DNA of 64,000 nt from Cryobacterium sp. (GCF_025463825.1 NZ_JAODBG010000055.1:1-64000); one strand, 5' to 3'; positions 22,111-31,813 are shown, counted from the first letter of the stretch. Translations and numbers: made by a program. Notes: a model not told the origin generated them from the sequence alone.

Positions 22111-24204
22111 TCAGAGCGCGGCGAGGGATTCTTTGGCGGCGGTTACCACGGCTTCGGTGGTGATGCCGAATTCGCGGAACAGGGTCTTGTAGTCGGCCGA
22201 CGCACCGAAGTGTTCGATCGAGACGCTGCGGCCGCGGTCGCCGACGTACTTAGTCCAGGTCAACGCGATTCCGGCCTCAACCGATACCCGGGCGGTGATC
22301 GCCCTGGGCAGAACCGACTCGCGGTATTCGGCGGACTGTTCTTCGAACCACTCCAGGCTCGGAACGGAGACAACGCGAGCGTTGACGCCATCCGCCTTGA
22401 GGGCTTCGCGGGCGGCGACGGCAAGCTGCACCTCGGAGCCGGTGGCGAGAAGGATCACGTCGGGGGTGCCGTTCGGAGCCTCGGCGAGCACGTATGCGCC
22501 CTTTGCGACGTTCTGGGCCGAGGCGAAGGTCTCGCCGGACGCTTCGCCGTCGCCGCGCTCGAACACGGGGATGTTCTGGCGGGTCAGCACGATGCCGGCC
22601 GGGCCGTTGCGACGCTCGAGGATCGTCTTCCAGGCCCAGGAGACCTCGTTGGCGTCGCCGGGGCGCACCACGTCGAGTCCGGGGATGGCCCGCAGGGTCG
22701 CGAGCTGCTCGATGGGCTGGTGGGTGGGGCCGTCCTCGCCGAGGGCGACCGAGTCGTGCGTCCAGACGAAGATCGACGGTGCCTTCATCAGGGCGGCCAG
22801 CCGGACGGCGGGACGCATGTAGTCGCTGAAGATCAGGAACGTTCCGCCGAACGGGCGGGTGTTGCCGTGCAGGACGATGCCGTTGAGGATCGCGGCCATA
22901 GCGTGTTCGCGGATGCCGAAGTGCAGGACGCGGCCGTACGAGTTCCCGGTCCACTCGCCGGTGGAGTGCTCGCTCGGGATGAACGAGGCCGCACCGCCGA
23001 TGGTGGTGTTGTTCGACTCGGCGAGGTCGGCCGAGCCGCCCCACAGCTCGGGGATGACCTGGCCGAGTGCGGTGAGCACCTTGCCGGAGGACGCCCGGGT
23101 GGACACTTCGGTGCCGGCCGGGAAGACGGGCAGGGCCTCGTCGACGCCGTCGGGCAGGTCGCCGGAGAGGATGCGGTCGAGCAGGACCTTGCGCTCGGGG
23201 TTGGCGGCGGCCCATGCGTCGAAGCGCACGGTCCATTCGGCGTGCTGCTCCGCGCCACGGTCGAGGGCCTTGCGGGTGTGGGTGATGACCTCGTCGGACA
23301 CCTCAAAGGTCTTCTCGGGATCGAACCCGAGGATCTCCTTCACGCCGGCGAGTTCCTCGGCGCCCAGGGCGGAGCCGTGGATCTTGCCGGTGTTCTGCTT
23401 CTTCGGGCTGGGCCAGCCGATGATGGTCTTGAGGATGATCAGCGACGGCTTGTCGGTGACCTTCTGAGCCGCTTCGATGGCGTCGTTGAGCGCGGCGACG
23501 TCCTCGACGTACTCGCCGGTCTTCTTCCAGTCCACGGTCTGCACGTGCCAGTGATAGGCGTCGTAGCGGGCGGCGACATCCTCCGTGAACGCGATGTTGG
23601 TGTCGTCCTCGATCGAGATCTGGTTGGAGTCGTAGATCGCGATCAGGTTGCCGAGCTGCTGGTGTCCGGCGAGCGAGGAAGCCTCGGAGGTGATGCCCTC
23701 CTGCAGGTCGCCGTCGCCGGCGATGACGTACACGAACTGGTCGAACGGGCTGGTGCCCGCCTCGGCCTCGGGGTCGAACAGGCCGCGCTCGAAGCGGGAG
23801 GCGTAGGCGAAGCCCACGGCGGACGCGAGGCCCTGGCCGAGCGGGCCGGTGGTGATCTCGACGCCGTCGGTGTGGCCGTACTCCGGGTGGCCCGGGGTCT
23901 TGGAGCCCCAGGTGCGCAGGGCCTTGAGGTCGTCGAGCTCGAGGCCGTAGCCGCCCAGGTACAACTGCACGTACTGGGTGAGTGAGCTGTGACCGACCGA
24001 GAGGATGAAGCGGTCGCGACCGATCCACTCGTTGTCGGCGGGATCACGACGCATGACCTTCTGGAACAGCAGGTACGCGGCCGGAGCGAGGCTCATGGCG
24101 GTACCCGGGTGGCCGTTCCCGACCTTTTCCACGGCGTCAGCCGCGAGGATGCGAGCGGTGTCGACCGCTTTGTTGTCGATGGAATCCCACTGCAATGCTG
24201 CCAC
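22111..24204 (-). CDS. tkt: Transketolase
   Basis: Transketolase transfers two-carbon units between ketoses and aldoses using thiamine diphosphate, linking the pentose phosphate pathway to glycolysis. The 697-residue protein has the N-terminal GNGHPGTAMSLAP, the ThDP-binding GDGDLQEGITSEAS near residue 155 and the second-domain DSVALGEDGPTHQP near residue 470. The start is GTG at 24204, nine bases after gaaggg, giving the usual N-terminus VAALQWD; a TTG nine codons further upstream has no ribosome site. It is the first gene of the operon, divergent from ctaB across a 289-bp spacer that should hold both promoters. Confidence 0.97.
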   Translation of the reverse strand: MAALQWDSIDNKAVDTARILAADAVEKVGNGHPGTAMSLAPAAYLLFQKVMRRDPADNEWIGRDRFILSVGHSSLTQYVQLYLGGYGLELDDLKALRTWGSKTPGHPEYGHTDGVEITTGPLGQGLASAVGFAYASRFERGLFDPEAEAGTSPFDQFVYVIAGDGDLQEGITSEASSLAGHQQLGNLIAIYDSNQISIEDDTNIAFTEDVAARYDAYHWHVQTVDWKKTGEYVEDVAALNDAIEAAQKVTDKPSLIILKTIIGWPSPKKQNTGKIHGSALGAEELAGVKEILGFDPEKTFEVSDEVITHTRKALDRGAEQHAEWTVRFDAWAAANPERKVLLDRILSGDLPDGVDEALPVFPAGTEVSTRASSGKVLTALGQVIPELWGGSADLAESNNTTIGGAASFIPSEHSTGEWTGNSYGRVLHFGIREHAMAAILNGIVLHGNTRPFGGTFLIFSDYMRPAVRLAALMKAPSIFVWTHDSVALGEDGPTHQPIEQLATLRAIPGLDVVRPGDANEVSWAWKTILERRNGPAGIVLTRQNIPVFERGDGEASGETFASAQNVAKGAYVLAEAPNGTPDVILLATGSEVQLAVAAREALKADGVNARVVSVPSLEWFEEQSAEYRESVLPRAITARVSVEAGIALTWTKYVGDRGRSVSIEHFGASADYKTLFREFGITTEAVVTAAKESLAAL

Positions 24205-24493
24205 GTGAACTGACCCTTCATAATCCGTCAAAAGGCGGCACGTGTTTGTTCCGCGCCGCTGGAGAGTAATTGCCCGCCGACGTCGTTATCGGCATCGAGG
24301 TGCGCAGGAGGAGGCCCGTATCAGATGGCTCACGGATGCATGCCCCTTTGATTGGCGAGCGATTCCAGTATACGGAACCCGGCTTGGTGGCGTTGTTTCG
24401 CGGATATTGCGCCACGCTCGCAGAGGCCGGCCGGGAGTGAGAGGTGGCAGAATGATCTAGAATTGCGGCAATATGCGAAGCGCACGAGGAGTT

Positions 24494-25423
24494 ATGGATA
24501 CCGCCGAAAAGACGCCCACCCTCAGCCGGCCGGCTCGGTTCGAGAGGATGGCCAGCACCTTCCGTGCCTACCTGTCGCTGACCAAGCCCCGGGTCGTCGA
24601 ATTGTTACTCGTTGTGACGGCGCCGACCATGATCCTGGCCGAACGTGGCATCCCGAGCCTTTGGCTGGTGCTTGCCACCCTCATCGGCGGCGCCTTCAGC
24701 GCCGGTTCGGCGGGGGCCTTCAACTGCTACCTCGACCGCGACATCGACCGGGTGATGAACCGCACCCAGGGGCGTCCGCTGGTCACCGGCGAGCTCACGG
24801 ACCGGCAGGCCCTCGTCTTCGCCTGGGTGCTCGGTGCCGTGTCGATCGCGTGGCTCTGGATCTTCACCAACTGGGTGGCCGCCCTGCTGTCGCTGGGCGC
24901 CATCCTGCTCTATGTGGTGTTCTACACGATGATCCTCAAGCGCCGCACGGCGCAGAACATCGTCTGGGGCGGCGTCGCGGGCTGCATGCCGGTGCTGATC
25001 GGTTGGGCCGCCGTGACCGGCGACCTGTCCTGGCCGCCGTTCATCCTGTTCCTCATCATCTTCCTGTGGACCCCGCCGCACTACTGGCCGCTCTCGATGA
25101 AGTACCGCGACGACTACCAAGCCGCCGGCGTGCCGATGCTGTCCGTGGTACGCGGTCGCGCCCAGGTCGGCCTGCAGGTCATCCTGTACGCCTGGGCGAC
25201 CGTGGCGTGTTCACTGCTGCTGGTCCCCATCGCCGGCATGGGCCTGCTCTACACGCTGGTCGCGGCCGGCTCCGGCGCCTGGTTCATCTACGAGACCCAC
25301 CGCCTCTACAACCTCGCCATCCGCCACGAGCACGTGTCGCCGATGCGGGTGTTCCACGGTTCGATCGCATACCTGACTCTGGTCTTCGTCGCCGTCGGCG
25401 TCGACCCGCTGCTGCCCTTCTGA
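24494..25423 (+). CDS. ctaB: Protoheme IX farnesyltransferase (heme O synthase)
   Basis: CtaB adds a farnesyl group to protoheme, giving heme O for terminal oxidases; ctaA next to it makes heme A. The 309-residue integral membrane protein has the UbiA-family motifs [15 protein letters not shown] near residue 77 and [13 protein letters not shown] near residue 202, with about nine membrane segments. The start is uncertain: ATG 24494 has gaggag just two bases upstream, while an in-frame ATG at 24473 lies nine bases after a TAGAAT -10-like element (24458-24463) and could be used on a nearly leaderless transcript. The convergent ctaA is 78 bases downstream, separated by a large hairpin. Confidence 0.95.
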   Translation: MDTAEKTPTLSRPARFERMASTFRAYLSLTKPRVVELLLVVTAPTMILAERGIPSLWLVLATLIGGAFSAGSAGAFNCYLDRDIDRVMNRTQGRPLVTGELTDRQALVFAWVLGAVSIAWLWIFTNWVAALLSLGAILLYVVFYTMILKRRTAQNIVWGGVAGCMPVLIGWAAVTGDLSWPPFILFLIIFLWTPPHYWPLSMKYRDDYQAAGVPMLSVVRGRAQVGLQVILYAWATVACSLLLVPIAGMGLLYTLVAAGSGAWFIYETHRLYNLAIRHEHVSPMRVFHGSIAYLTLVFVAVGVDPLLPF

Positions 25424-25424
25424 C

Positions 25425-25486
25425 CCGCGAGAGCAGCGTTGAGGTCGCTTCAGCGCGCTGAGGTGACCACTGGGCCGCTCTCGCGG
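25425..25486. terminator. Large hairpin between convergent ctaB and ctaA
   Basis: A 10-bp perfect outer stem (25425-25434 with 25477-25486) encloses a second stem beginning ggtcgcttcagc and ending gctgaggtgacc. It lies between the two stop codons and could end transcription in both directions, though neither side has a T-tract. Confidence 0.5.
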
Positions 25487-25501
25487 AGGCATCGGTTGCG
25501 G

Positions 25502-26446
25502 TCAGCGGGCCAGGGTGTCCGCAATGGTGCGGGGGGCCGGGGGAGCGGTCGGGCTGCCGACGGGCTGCTTGAGGTTAAGCACCAGAGCCGTCATCACCGA
25601 GGCCAGTACGCAGGCCAGGACCATGTGGATGCCGACCAGGACGGCCGGCAGGCCCAGGTTCGCCTGGATGAGGCCGACCGCCGTCTGCGCGAGCTCCACG
25701 GCCAGCAGCAGGAACGCCCACCGACGAAGCGGCAGGCGCAGGGTCACCGCCCAAAGGACCAGCACCAGCGTGAGCGCCAGCGTCAGGTAGGCGGGCCAGC
25801 TGTGCACGTGCTGCAGGAACTCCGAGTCCAGGCCGTTCCGGGGCGCATCCGCGTCACCGGCATGCGGGCCGGACCCGGTCGTGAGGATACCCACGGCGAT
25901 GGTCACGGCAACAACGAGGGTGGTGACGTGGGCGACGATCAGGTACCAGACGGGAACCACGCGCTCCCGGGGAGCCGAGCCCGTGTAGAGCCGGTAGACG
26001 AACGCGGTGCACAGCCCGACCAGCCCCACCGAGATCACGAAGTGCAGGCCGACCACGTAGGGGTTCAGCTGGGTCAGCACGCTGATACCGCCGATCACGG
26101 CCTGGGCGGGGATGCCCAGCCCCGCGAGCAGGGTCAGCCGGAACAGGTCGGGGCGGCTCTTCCGCATCCGCAGCACGGCGACGAAGGCGACGATGGCGAC
26201 CAGGCCGAGCACCACGCCGAGCAGGCGGTTGCCGAATTCGATGACGCCGTGGATGCCCATCTCCGGGGTGTTGACGATCGAGTCGGCCGTGCACTTGGGC
26301 CAGGTGGGGCAGCCCAAGCCTGAACTGGTGAGCCGGACCAGGCCGCCCGTGCCGACCAGGAAGATCTGCGCGGCGAGGTACACCCAGCCGAGCACGATGA
26401 GACGACGGTCCACTCTCGTGGGCAACCAGTCGATTATCCGGTTCAC
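25502..26446 (-). CDS. ctaA: Heme A synthase (COX15/CtaA family)
   Basis: CtaA oxidises the C-8 methyl of heme O to the formyl group of heme A for aa3-type cytochrome c oxidase. The 314-residue membrane protein has about eight helices, heme-ligand histidines in GIHGVIEFGNRLLG and GLHFVISVG in the first half and VHSWPAY and GIHMVL in the second, and the extracytoplasmic cysteine pair GCPTWPKC near residue 45. The start is GTG at 26446, with ggag nine bases upstream; a longer version of the frame reaches 26572 but adds a hydrophilic leader not expected in the family. It is convergent with ctaB and divergent from the suf operon. Confidence 0.93.
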   Translation of the reverse strand: MNRIIDWLPTRVDRRLIVLGWVYLAAQIFLVGTGGLVRLTSSGLGCPTWPKCTADSIVNTPEMGIHGVIEFGNRLLGVVLGLVAIVAFVAVLRMRKSRPDLFRLTLLAGLGIPAQAVIGGISVLTQLNPYVVGLHFVISVGLVGLCTAFVYRLYTGSAPRERVVPVWYLIVAHVTTLVVAVTIAVGILTTGSGPHAGDADAPRNGLDSEFLQHVHSWPAYLTLALTLVLVLWAVTLRLPLRRWAFLLLAVELAQTAVGLIQANLGLPAVLVGIHMVLACVLASVMTALVLNLKQPVGSPTAPPAPRTIADTLAR

Positions 26447-26732
26447 GGGTTCTGCTCCCTGCTTGTGCGCACGTATGTGAATACGCCGGGTCGCACTACT
26501 AATAACATCACTAGCCTGTAGAATTAGGTGTTTCACGGGCCCAGCGTGCGCGGCATGCGTTTTTTTCGTCACGGCGCGACCGGCCCCTGTTCATCTTAGG
26601 TACGCAACGTAGCCATCCACACAACTCACTCCTCCTGGGCCGTGCACGTTCGACCAGTCGGTCGTGACGGCACGCCGGGCGGGAATGGCCGGACTGATAT
26701 CCGGGTTGATGTGGATAGGAGAAGAGGTAATA

Positions 26733-28151
26733 ATGTCTGACGTTCTACTGGACCGACCCGAGCTCGCAGGGCTGGGGGTGTACGAATTTGGCTGGTCCGA
26801 TTCCGACGCCGCCGGCGCCTCCGCGCGCCGCGGAATTTCGCCCGAGGTTGTCACCGACATCTCGAACCTGAAGAAGGAACCGGCCTGGATGCTGGAGCGG
26901 CGCCTGAAGGCGTTGCAGCTCTTCGAGCGCAAGCCCATGCCCACGTGGGGCGCCGATCTGTCCGAGATCGATTTCGACAACATTAAGTACTTCGTGCGCT
27001 CCACGGAGAAGCAGGCCCAGACCTGGGAAGACCTGCCCGACGACATCAAGAACACCTACGAGAAGCTCGGCATTCCCGAGGCCGAACGTCAGCGCCTGGT
27101 GTCCGGCGTCGCCGCACAGTACGAGTCCGAGGTGGTCTACCACCAGATCAACGAGGAACTCGAAGCCCAGGGCGTCATCTTCATGGACACCGACACCGCC
27201 CTCAAGGAGCACCCGGAGTTCTTCGAGGAGTACTTCGGCAGCGTCATCCCGTCCGGCGACAACAAGTTCGCCGCCCTGAACACTTCGGTCTGGTCCGGTG
27301 GCTCGTTCGTCTACGTGCCGCCCGGCGTGCACGTCGAGATCCCGCTGCAGGCCTACTTCCGTATCAACACGGAGAACATGGGCCAGTTCGAGCGCACGCT
27401 GATCATCGCCGACGAGGGCAGCTACGTGCACTACATCGAGGGCTGCACCGCCCCCATCTACAAGTCCGACTCGCTGCACTCCGCCGTTGTCGAGATCATC
27501 GTGAAGAAAAACGCCCGCGTTCGCTACACGACCATCCAGAACTGGTCGAATAACGTGTACAACCTCGTCACCAAGCGCGCCACGGCTGCCGAGGGCGCCA
27601 CCATGGAGTGGATCGACGGCAACATCGGCTCGAAGGTCACCATGAAGTACCCGTCCATCTACCTGATGGGCGAGCACGCCAAGGGCGAGACCCTGTCGGT
27701 CGCGTTCGCCGGCCCCGGCCAGCACCAGGACGCCGGCGCCAAGATGATCCACATGGCCCCGTACACGCAGTCCTCCATCGTGTCGAAGTCGATCGCCCGA
27801 GGCGGTGGCCGTGCCGGTTACCGCGGTGAAGTGCGCGTGGATGCCGGAGCGCACCACTCCGCCAACACCGTGCGCTGTGATGCCCTGCTGGTTGACACGC
27901 AGTCCCGGTCCGACACCTACCCCGCCATCGACATCCGGGTCGACGACGTTCAGCTCGGCCACGAGGCCACCGTGTCGCGGGTCAGCGAAGAGCAGCTCTT
28001 CTACCTGATGAGCCGTGGCATGCCCGAAGACGAAGCCATGGCCATGATCGTGCGTGGCTTCATCGAACCGATCGCCAGGGAGCTCCCGATGGAGTACGCC
28101 CTCGAACTCAACAAGCTCATTGAAATGGGCATGGAAGGATCCGTCGGCTAA
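26733..28151 (+). CDS. sufB: Fe-S cluster assembly scaffold protein SufB
   Basis: SufB forms the SufBC2D scaffold on which Fe-S clusters are built. The 472-residue protein has the typical N-terminal helical part (to about residue 120) and the beta-helix core, with [15 protein letters not shown] near residue 235 and the C-terminal [16 protein letters not shown]. The start is ATG at 26733 after aggagaagagg; the frame is open further upstream but without a ribosome site. The stop is directly followed by the sufD ATG with no gap. A 286-bp spacer separates it from the divergent ctaA. The repressor gene sufR, often found just upstream in Actinobacteria, is not there; TAGAAT at 26519-26524 is a possible -10. 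Confidence 0.97.
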   Translation: MSDVLLDRPELAGLGVYEFGWSDSDAAGASARRGISPEVVTDISNLKKEPAWMLERRLKALQLFERKPMPTWGADLSEIDFDNIKYFVRSTEKQAQTWEDLPDDIKNTYEKLGIPEAERQRLVSGVAAQYESEVVYHQINEELEAQGVIFMDTDTALKEHPEFFEEYFGSVIPSGDNKFAALNTSVWSGGSFVYVPPGVHVEIPLQAYFRINTENMGQFERTLIIADEGSYVHYIEGCTAPIYKSDSLHSAVVEIIVKKNARVRYTTIQNWSNNVYNLVTKRATAAEGATMEWIDGNIGSKVTMKYPSIYLMGEHAKGETLSVAFAGPGQHQDAGAKMIHMAPYTQSSIVSKSIARGGGRAGYRGEVRVDAGAHHSANTVRCDALLVDTQSRSDTYPAIDIRVDDVQLGHEATVSRVSEEQLFYLMSRGMPEDEAMAMIVRGFIEPIARELPMEYALELNKLIEMGMEGSVG

Positions 28152-29375
28152 ATGTCCGCCGCCTCAACTTCAACAGCGCCCGACGCCGCAACCTCGTCGG
28201 AAGCCTTGCCCACCGCGCAGCAGCACGGCATCAAGGAACACTCAGACGGCCGGTTCGGCTTCGTCCCCGTGCAGACCCGCTCCGCACGATTCAAGAGCTT
28301 CGATGTGGCCGACTTCCCTGCCGTCACCGGCCGGGAAGCGGTCTGGAAGCTTTCACCCGTCGCCAAGTTCACCGACCTCACCGCCGGCGAACTCGACGGT
28401 GCGGTGTACGACTTCGCTTCGACGCCGCACGCCGACGTCGATGTGACCTGGGTCGACCGCACCGATGCGCGCATCGGCGGTGCCGGAGCCCCCGAGGAGC
28501 GCGCCGCCGCGAACGCATGGAGCACCTTCGAGAAGGCCCTGGCCATCACCGTCACCGGCGAGGAAGCCAAGGAGATCACGCTCACCCGATCCGCCCTCGG
28601 TTCGGCGCCCCGCGCTGCACACACCGTCATCGAGGCCAAGCCGTTCAGCCAAGCCGTCGTGATCCTGCAGAACACCGGCGACGCGCGCATCTCCGAGAAC
28701 GTGGAGATCATCGTCGGCGAATCCGCCAACCTCACGGTCGTCACCGTGCAGGAGTGGAACGCCGACGCCGTCCAGCTCGCGAACCACTTCGCCAGCATCG
28801 GCCGGGACGCCCGCCTCAAGCACGTCGTCGTCTCCCTCGGCGGCGGCATCGTGCGGGTCAACCCGTCGGTGCACCTCGCCGGCCAGGGCAGCGACACCGA
28901 GCTCTTCGGCCTGTACTTCGCCGACGCCGGCCAGCACCTCGAGCAGCAGGTGTACGTCAACCACGACGCACCGAACAGCCGCAGCCGGGTGACCTACAAG
29001 GGCGCCCTGCAGGGCGCCGGAGCGCGCACCGTCTGGATTGGCGACGTGCTGATCGGCAACACCGCACCGGGCACCGACAGCTACGAGCAGAACCGCAACC
29101 TGGTCCTCACCGAGGGCACCCGGGCAGACTCCATCCCGAACCTCGAAATCGAGACCGGCGACATCCTCGGAGCAGGACACGCCAGCGCCACGGGTCGCTT
29201 CGACGACGAGCAGCTGTTCTACCTGCAGTCGCGTGGTATCGGGGAGATCGAAGCACGGCGCCTCGTCGTGCGCGGCTTCCTCAGCGAAATCGTGCAGCAC
29301 ATCGGCTCACCCGCCCTCGAAGAGCGCCTGCAGGGCGCCATCGAAGACGAACTCCGCGGAACAGAAGGCAACTGA
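28152..29375 (+). CDS. sufD: Fe-S cluster assembly protein SufD
   Basis: SufD pairs with SufB in the cluster-assembly scaffold. The 407-residue protein has a divergent, low-complexity N-terminus (Ala, Ser, Thr) and the beta-helix core shared with SufB, ending in the diagnostic SRGIGEIEARRLVVRGFLSE near residue 360 (20 residues shown). The ATG at 28152 directly follows the sufB stop codon, so translation is coupled. The Rieske-type ferredoxin gene begins 2 bases after its stop. Confidence 0.96.
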   Translation: MSAASTSTAPDAATSSEALPTAQQHGIKEHSDGRFGFVPVQTRSARFKSFDVADFPAVTGREAVWKLSPVAKFTDLTAGELDGAVYDFASTPHADVDVTWVDRTDARIGGAGAPEERAAANAWSTFEKALAITVTGEEAKEITLTRSALGSAPRAAHTVIEAKPFSQAVVILQNTGDARISENVEIIVGESANLTVVTVQEWNADAVQLANHFASIGRDARLKHVVVSLGGGIVRVNPSVHLAGQGSDTELFGLYFADAGQHLEQQVYVNHDAPNSRSRVTYKGALQGAGARTVWIGDVLIGNTAPGTDSYEQNRNLVLTEGTRADSIPNLEIETGDILGAGHASATGRFDDEQLFYLQSRGIGEIEARRLVVRGFLSEIVQHIGSPALEERLQGAIEDELRGTEGN

Positions 29376-29377
29376 AC

Positions 29378-29704
29378 ATGGCGTCAACCAAGATTTGCGC
29401 GCTCGACGAGCTTGAGCCCAACGAGGCCATCAAGGTCGAGATCGGCGGCGTGTCCATCGCCGTCGTCCGGGACTCGAACGGCGCCGTCTTCGCCATCGGC
29501 GACACCTGCACCCACGGCGACATCTCGCTGTCCGAGGGCTTCGTCGAAGGGGACACTCTGGAATGCTGGGCGCACGGCTCCAAATTCTCGCTCAAGACCG
29601 GTCGCCCGCTGACCCTGCCGGCCTACGAGCCCGTGCCCGTCTACCAGGTCGACCTGATCGACGGAGACGTGTTTATCGACCCACTGGTCACCATCGCCGT
29701 CTGA
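29378..29704 (+). CDS. Rieske-type [2Fe-2S] ferredoxin of the suf operon
   Basis: A small soluble protein of 108 residues annotated in relatives as a non-heme iron oxygenase ferredoxin subunit. It has a complete Rieske motif: CTHGDI near residue 43 and CWAHGSKF about 18 residues later, giving the Cys2His2 ligands of one [2Fe-2S] cluster. Its place between sufD and sufC is conserved in Actinobacteria, which suggests electron supply to, or maturation by, the SUF machinery; the exact role is not known. The ATG at 29378 follows the sufD stop by 2 bases. Confidence 0.9.
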   Translation: MASTKICALDELEPNEAIKVEIGGVSIAVVRDSNGAVFAIGDTCTHGDISLSEGFVEGDTLECWAHGSKFSLKTGRPLTLPAYEPVPVYQVDLIDGDVFIDPLVTIAV

Positions 29705-29788
29705 TGCCCTCCGCGCTCACCCGCACGGCGGCATCCGGCCCTCCACACTGAAGCCCGCAGCACGCGGACAACGAAAGAGATACTGAAA

Positions 29789-30553
29789 ATGTCTGTTCTT
29801 GAGATCAAAGACCTGCACGTCAGCGTCGAGACCGACCAGGGCACCAAGCAGATCCTGCGCGGCGTCGACCTCACCATCAACGAGGGCGAGATCCACGCGA
29901 TCATGGGGCCGAACGGCTCCGGCAAGTCCACCCTGGCATACACGATCGCCGGCCACCCCAAGTACCACGTCGACAGCGGTTCCATCCTGCTGGACGGGGC
30001 CGAGGTCCTCACCATGACCGTCGACGAGCGCGCCCGCGCCGGCCTCTTCCTGGCCATGCAGTACCCGGTCGAGATCCCCGGCGTCACCGTCACCAATTTC
30101 CTCCGCACCGCCAAGACCGCCATCGACGGTGAGGCACCTGCGATCCGCACCTGGATCAAGGATGTCCGCGAGTCCATGGTGCGCCTGCGCATGGACAAGA
30201 GCTTCGCCGAGCGCAACGTCAACGAAGGCTTCTCCGGTGGCGAGAAGAAGCGCAACGAGATCCTGCAGCTGGAACTGCTCAAGCCCAAGTTCGCCGTCCT
30301 CGACGAGACCGACTCCGGCCTCGACGTCGACGCGCTGAAAATCGTGTCCGAGGGGGTCAACCGCGCCAAGGAGAACACCGGCCTCGGGCTGCTCCTGATC
30401 ACGCACTACACCCGCATCCTGCGCTACATCAAGCCCGACTTCGTGCACGTCTTCGTGGACGGCCGCATCGCCGAACAGGGCGGCCCCGAACTCGCCGACC
30501 GTCTCGAAGACGAAGGATACGATCGCTTCCTCGCCGAGACGCCCGTAGGCTAG
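29789..30553 (+). CDS. sufC: Fe-S cluster assembly ATPase SufC
   Basis: SufC is the soluble ABC-type ATPase of the SufBCD complex. The 254-residue protein has Walker [10 protein letters not shown] near residue 40, the SufC-specific signature [13 protein letters not shown] near residue 150, Walker B with the LDETDSGLD variant near residue 171, and the switch histidine in LITHYTRIL. The ATG at 29789 follows gaaagag. The 84-bp gap after the ferredoxin gene has no obvious terminator. The next gene, a DUF59 protein, starts 4 bases after its stop. Confidence 0.97.
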   Translation: MSVLEIKDLHVSVETDQGTKQILRGVDLTINEGEIHAIMGPNGSGKSTLAYTIAGHPKYHVDSGSILLDGAEVLTMTVDERARAGLFLAMQYPVEIPGVTVTNFLRTAKTAIDGEAPAIRTWIKDVRESMVRLRMDKSFAERNVNEGFSGGEKKRNEILQLELLKPKFAVLDETDSGLDVDALKIVSEGVNRAKENTGLGLLLITHYTRILRYIKPDFVHVFVDGRIAEQGGPELADRLEDEGYDRFLAETPVG

Positions 30554-30557
30554 AACC

Positions 30558-30887
30558 ATGGTCTCCACACTCACCCCGGCGCGCTTCGATGAGATCGAAG
30601 AGGCGCTCAAGGACGTCATGGACCCTGAGCTGGGCATCAATGTCGTCGACCTCGGTCTGATCTACGACCTGGGCTGGGACGACGAGAACGACGCCCTGAT
30701 CATCCACATGACTCTCACATCGGCCGGCTGCCCGCTCACCGACGTGCTCGAGGAACAGACCGCGGAAGCGCTGGACGGCGTCGTCGACCAGTTCCGGATC
30801 AACTGGGTCTGGATGCCGCCGTGGGGTCCGGAGAAGATCACCGACGACGGCCGCGACATGATGCGCGCACTCGGCTTCGCGATCTGA
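30558..30887 (+). CDS. Metal-sulfur cluster assembly factor (DUF59/MIP18 family, SufT-like)
   Basis: A 109-residue DUF59 protein, a family that helps mature or repair Fe-S proteins and is widely linked to suf operons. The family motif MDPELGINVVDLGLIYDL runs from about residue 20 and is followed by the conserved SAGCPLTDVLEEQ with the single functional cysteine near residue 57, and the WVWMPPWGPEKI segment. It starts 4 bases after sufC and is followed by a strong terminator, so it is the last gene of the operon. The cysteine desulfurase sufS and the sulfur carrier sufU, commonly between sufC and this gene in Actinobacteria, are absent here. Confidence 0.93.
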   Translation: MVSTLTPARFDEIEEALKDVMDPELGINVVDLGLIYDLGWDDENDALIIHMTLTSAGCPLTDVLEEQTAEALDGVVDQFRINWVWMPPWGPEKITDDGRDMMRALGFAI

Positions 30888-30902
30888 GACCGAACCAACC
30901 GC

Positions 30903-30946
30903 CCGCGCCGGGACGGATGCCACGCATCCGGCCCGGCGCGGTTTTT
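30903..30946 (+). terminator. Intrinsic terminator of the suf operon
   Basis: An 18-bp stem with one mismatch (30903-30920 with 30924-30941), loop CAC, is followed by five T residues (30942-30946). Confidence 0.9.
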
Positions 30947-31005
30947 CGTTCCATCCGGCCTGGATGGGCCGGCGTCGACGCGCGATCGCGACGCATCACC
31001 GTTTG

Positions 31006-31025
31006 TAACGCCGTACCAGGCGTTA
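31006..31025. promoter_or_regulatory. Perfect inverted repeat before the TetR gene (candidate operator)
   Basis: TAACGCC at 31006-31012 and GGCGTTA at 31019-31025 flank a 6-base spacer. The repeat lies in the -35 region of the TetR gene, whose -10 candidate TATTCT is at 31032-31037, six bases before the ATG. This is the expected place for an autoregulatory TetR operator; binding is inferred, not shown. Confidence 0.55.
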
Positions 31026-31043
31026 GAGGGCTATTCTAAGCAG

Positions 31044-31694
31044 ATGGATAACCCGCGCACCCGCAGCCAGATCCGCCGCGATGCCCAGACCGCCGGCACC
31101 CGGGGGGACATCATCGAGGCCGCCAGTGCGTTGATGCGGGAACACGGTTACGTGGGCACGTCGATCGCCGCCATCGCCGACAAGGGCGGGGTTGCCGTCC
31201 AGACCATCTACAACACCGTGGGCTCAAAGGTGGACGTCCTCGCGGCGGTCCTCGCCGCGACGAACGACGGGGCGCGTGCGGCCGGCCTCTCCGCGACCGG
31301 GCTCGGCGCGGGGATCACCGGTGCCGGAAACCCCGGGAGCGCCGTGCGGGTCCTCGCCGCCTGGATCGCCGATTCCAACGAGCGGGCGGCTCCGCTGAAC
31401 CGCGTGGTCAACGAGGCCGCCGGGCTGGACCCGGAGATCAAGGAACTCGAGCTCAGCATGGCAGCCCGCAGCCTGCACGCGTACAGCGAAGCCGTCGGCG
31501 CGCTCCGCTCCCAGCTGGGGCTGCGGCCGGGCCTGAGCGACCATGAGGCCGCCACGTCGATCTGGGCGCTCGGCCATCCCCAGGTGTTCACCACCCTGGT
31601 GGGCGGCTTCGGCTGGTCGAGGGAAACCTACGAGAACTGGTTGCGGTCCGCACTGCCCGGGGTGCTGCCCACCGGGCGTTTCCCCGCCCGGTGA
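31044..31694 (+). CDS. TetR/AcrR family transcriptional regulator
   Basis: A 216-residue one-component regulator. The N-terminal helix-turn-helix (about residues 18-65) reads IIEAASALMREHGY and then TSIAAIADKGGVAVQTIYN, the usual TetR_N pattern, followed by an all-helical ligand domain rich in Ala and Gly with no recognisable subfamily signature. The ATG at 31044 is six bases after TATTCT, implying a leaderless transcript, and a perfect inverted repeat covers the -35 region. The ABC-F gene follows about 120 bases downstream on the same strand and is a possible target. The ligand is unknown. Confidence 0.9.
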   Translation: MDNPRTRSQIRRDAQTAGTRGDIIEAASALMREHGYVGTSIAAIADKGGVAVQTIYNTVGSKVDVLAAVLAATNDGARAAGLSATGLGAGITGAGNPGSAVRVLAAWIADSNERAAPLNRVVNEAAGLDPEIKELELSMAARSLHAYSEAVGALRSQLGLRPGLSDHEAATSIWALGHPQVFTTLVGGFGWSRETYENWLRSALPGVLPTGRFPAR

Positions 31695-31751
31695 TCGCCG
31701 GCCGAGAGCACCCATTCGGGCACATCGGCACCGAAACCCCGCGCGAACAAA

Positions 31752-31757
31752 TATACT
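31752..31757 (+). promoter_or_regulatory. Candidate -10 element for the ABC-F gene
   Basis: TATACT at 31752-31757 lies 56 bases before the GTG start, in an AT-rich patch of an otherwise GC-rich spacer. No clear -35 is seen. Confidence 0.3.
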
Positions 31758-31813
31758 GGTGGATTGGCCGCCTTTGGCCGCCCTCCTCCGACTCCCTTGA
31801 ATGGACTATTGCT

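Noticed and set aside
21142-23985. 947-codon open frame on the plus strand
   Set aside because: Antisense shadow of tal and tkt, with low-complexity Gly/Asp/Val/Arg-rich translation and no ribosome site.
24352-25461. 369-codon plus-strand frame overlapping ctaB
   Set aside because: It is an out-of-frame shadow of ctaB with Arg/Pro-rich translation.
26651-26664. SufR or IscR operator in the sufB promoter region (CGACC-AGTC-GGTCG)
   Set aside because: A 5-4-5 inverted repeat this short is expected by chance in GC-rich DNA and does not match a known site closely.
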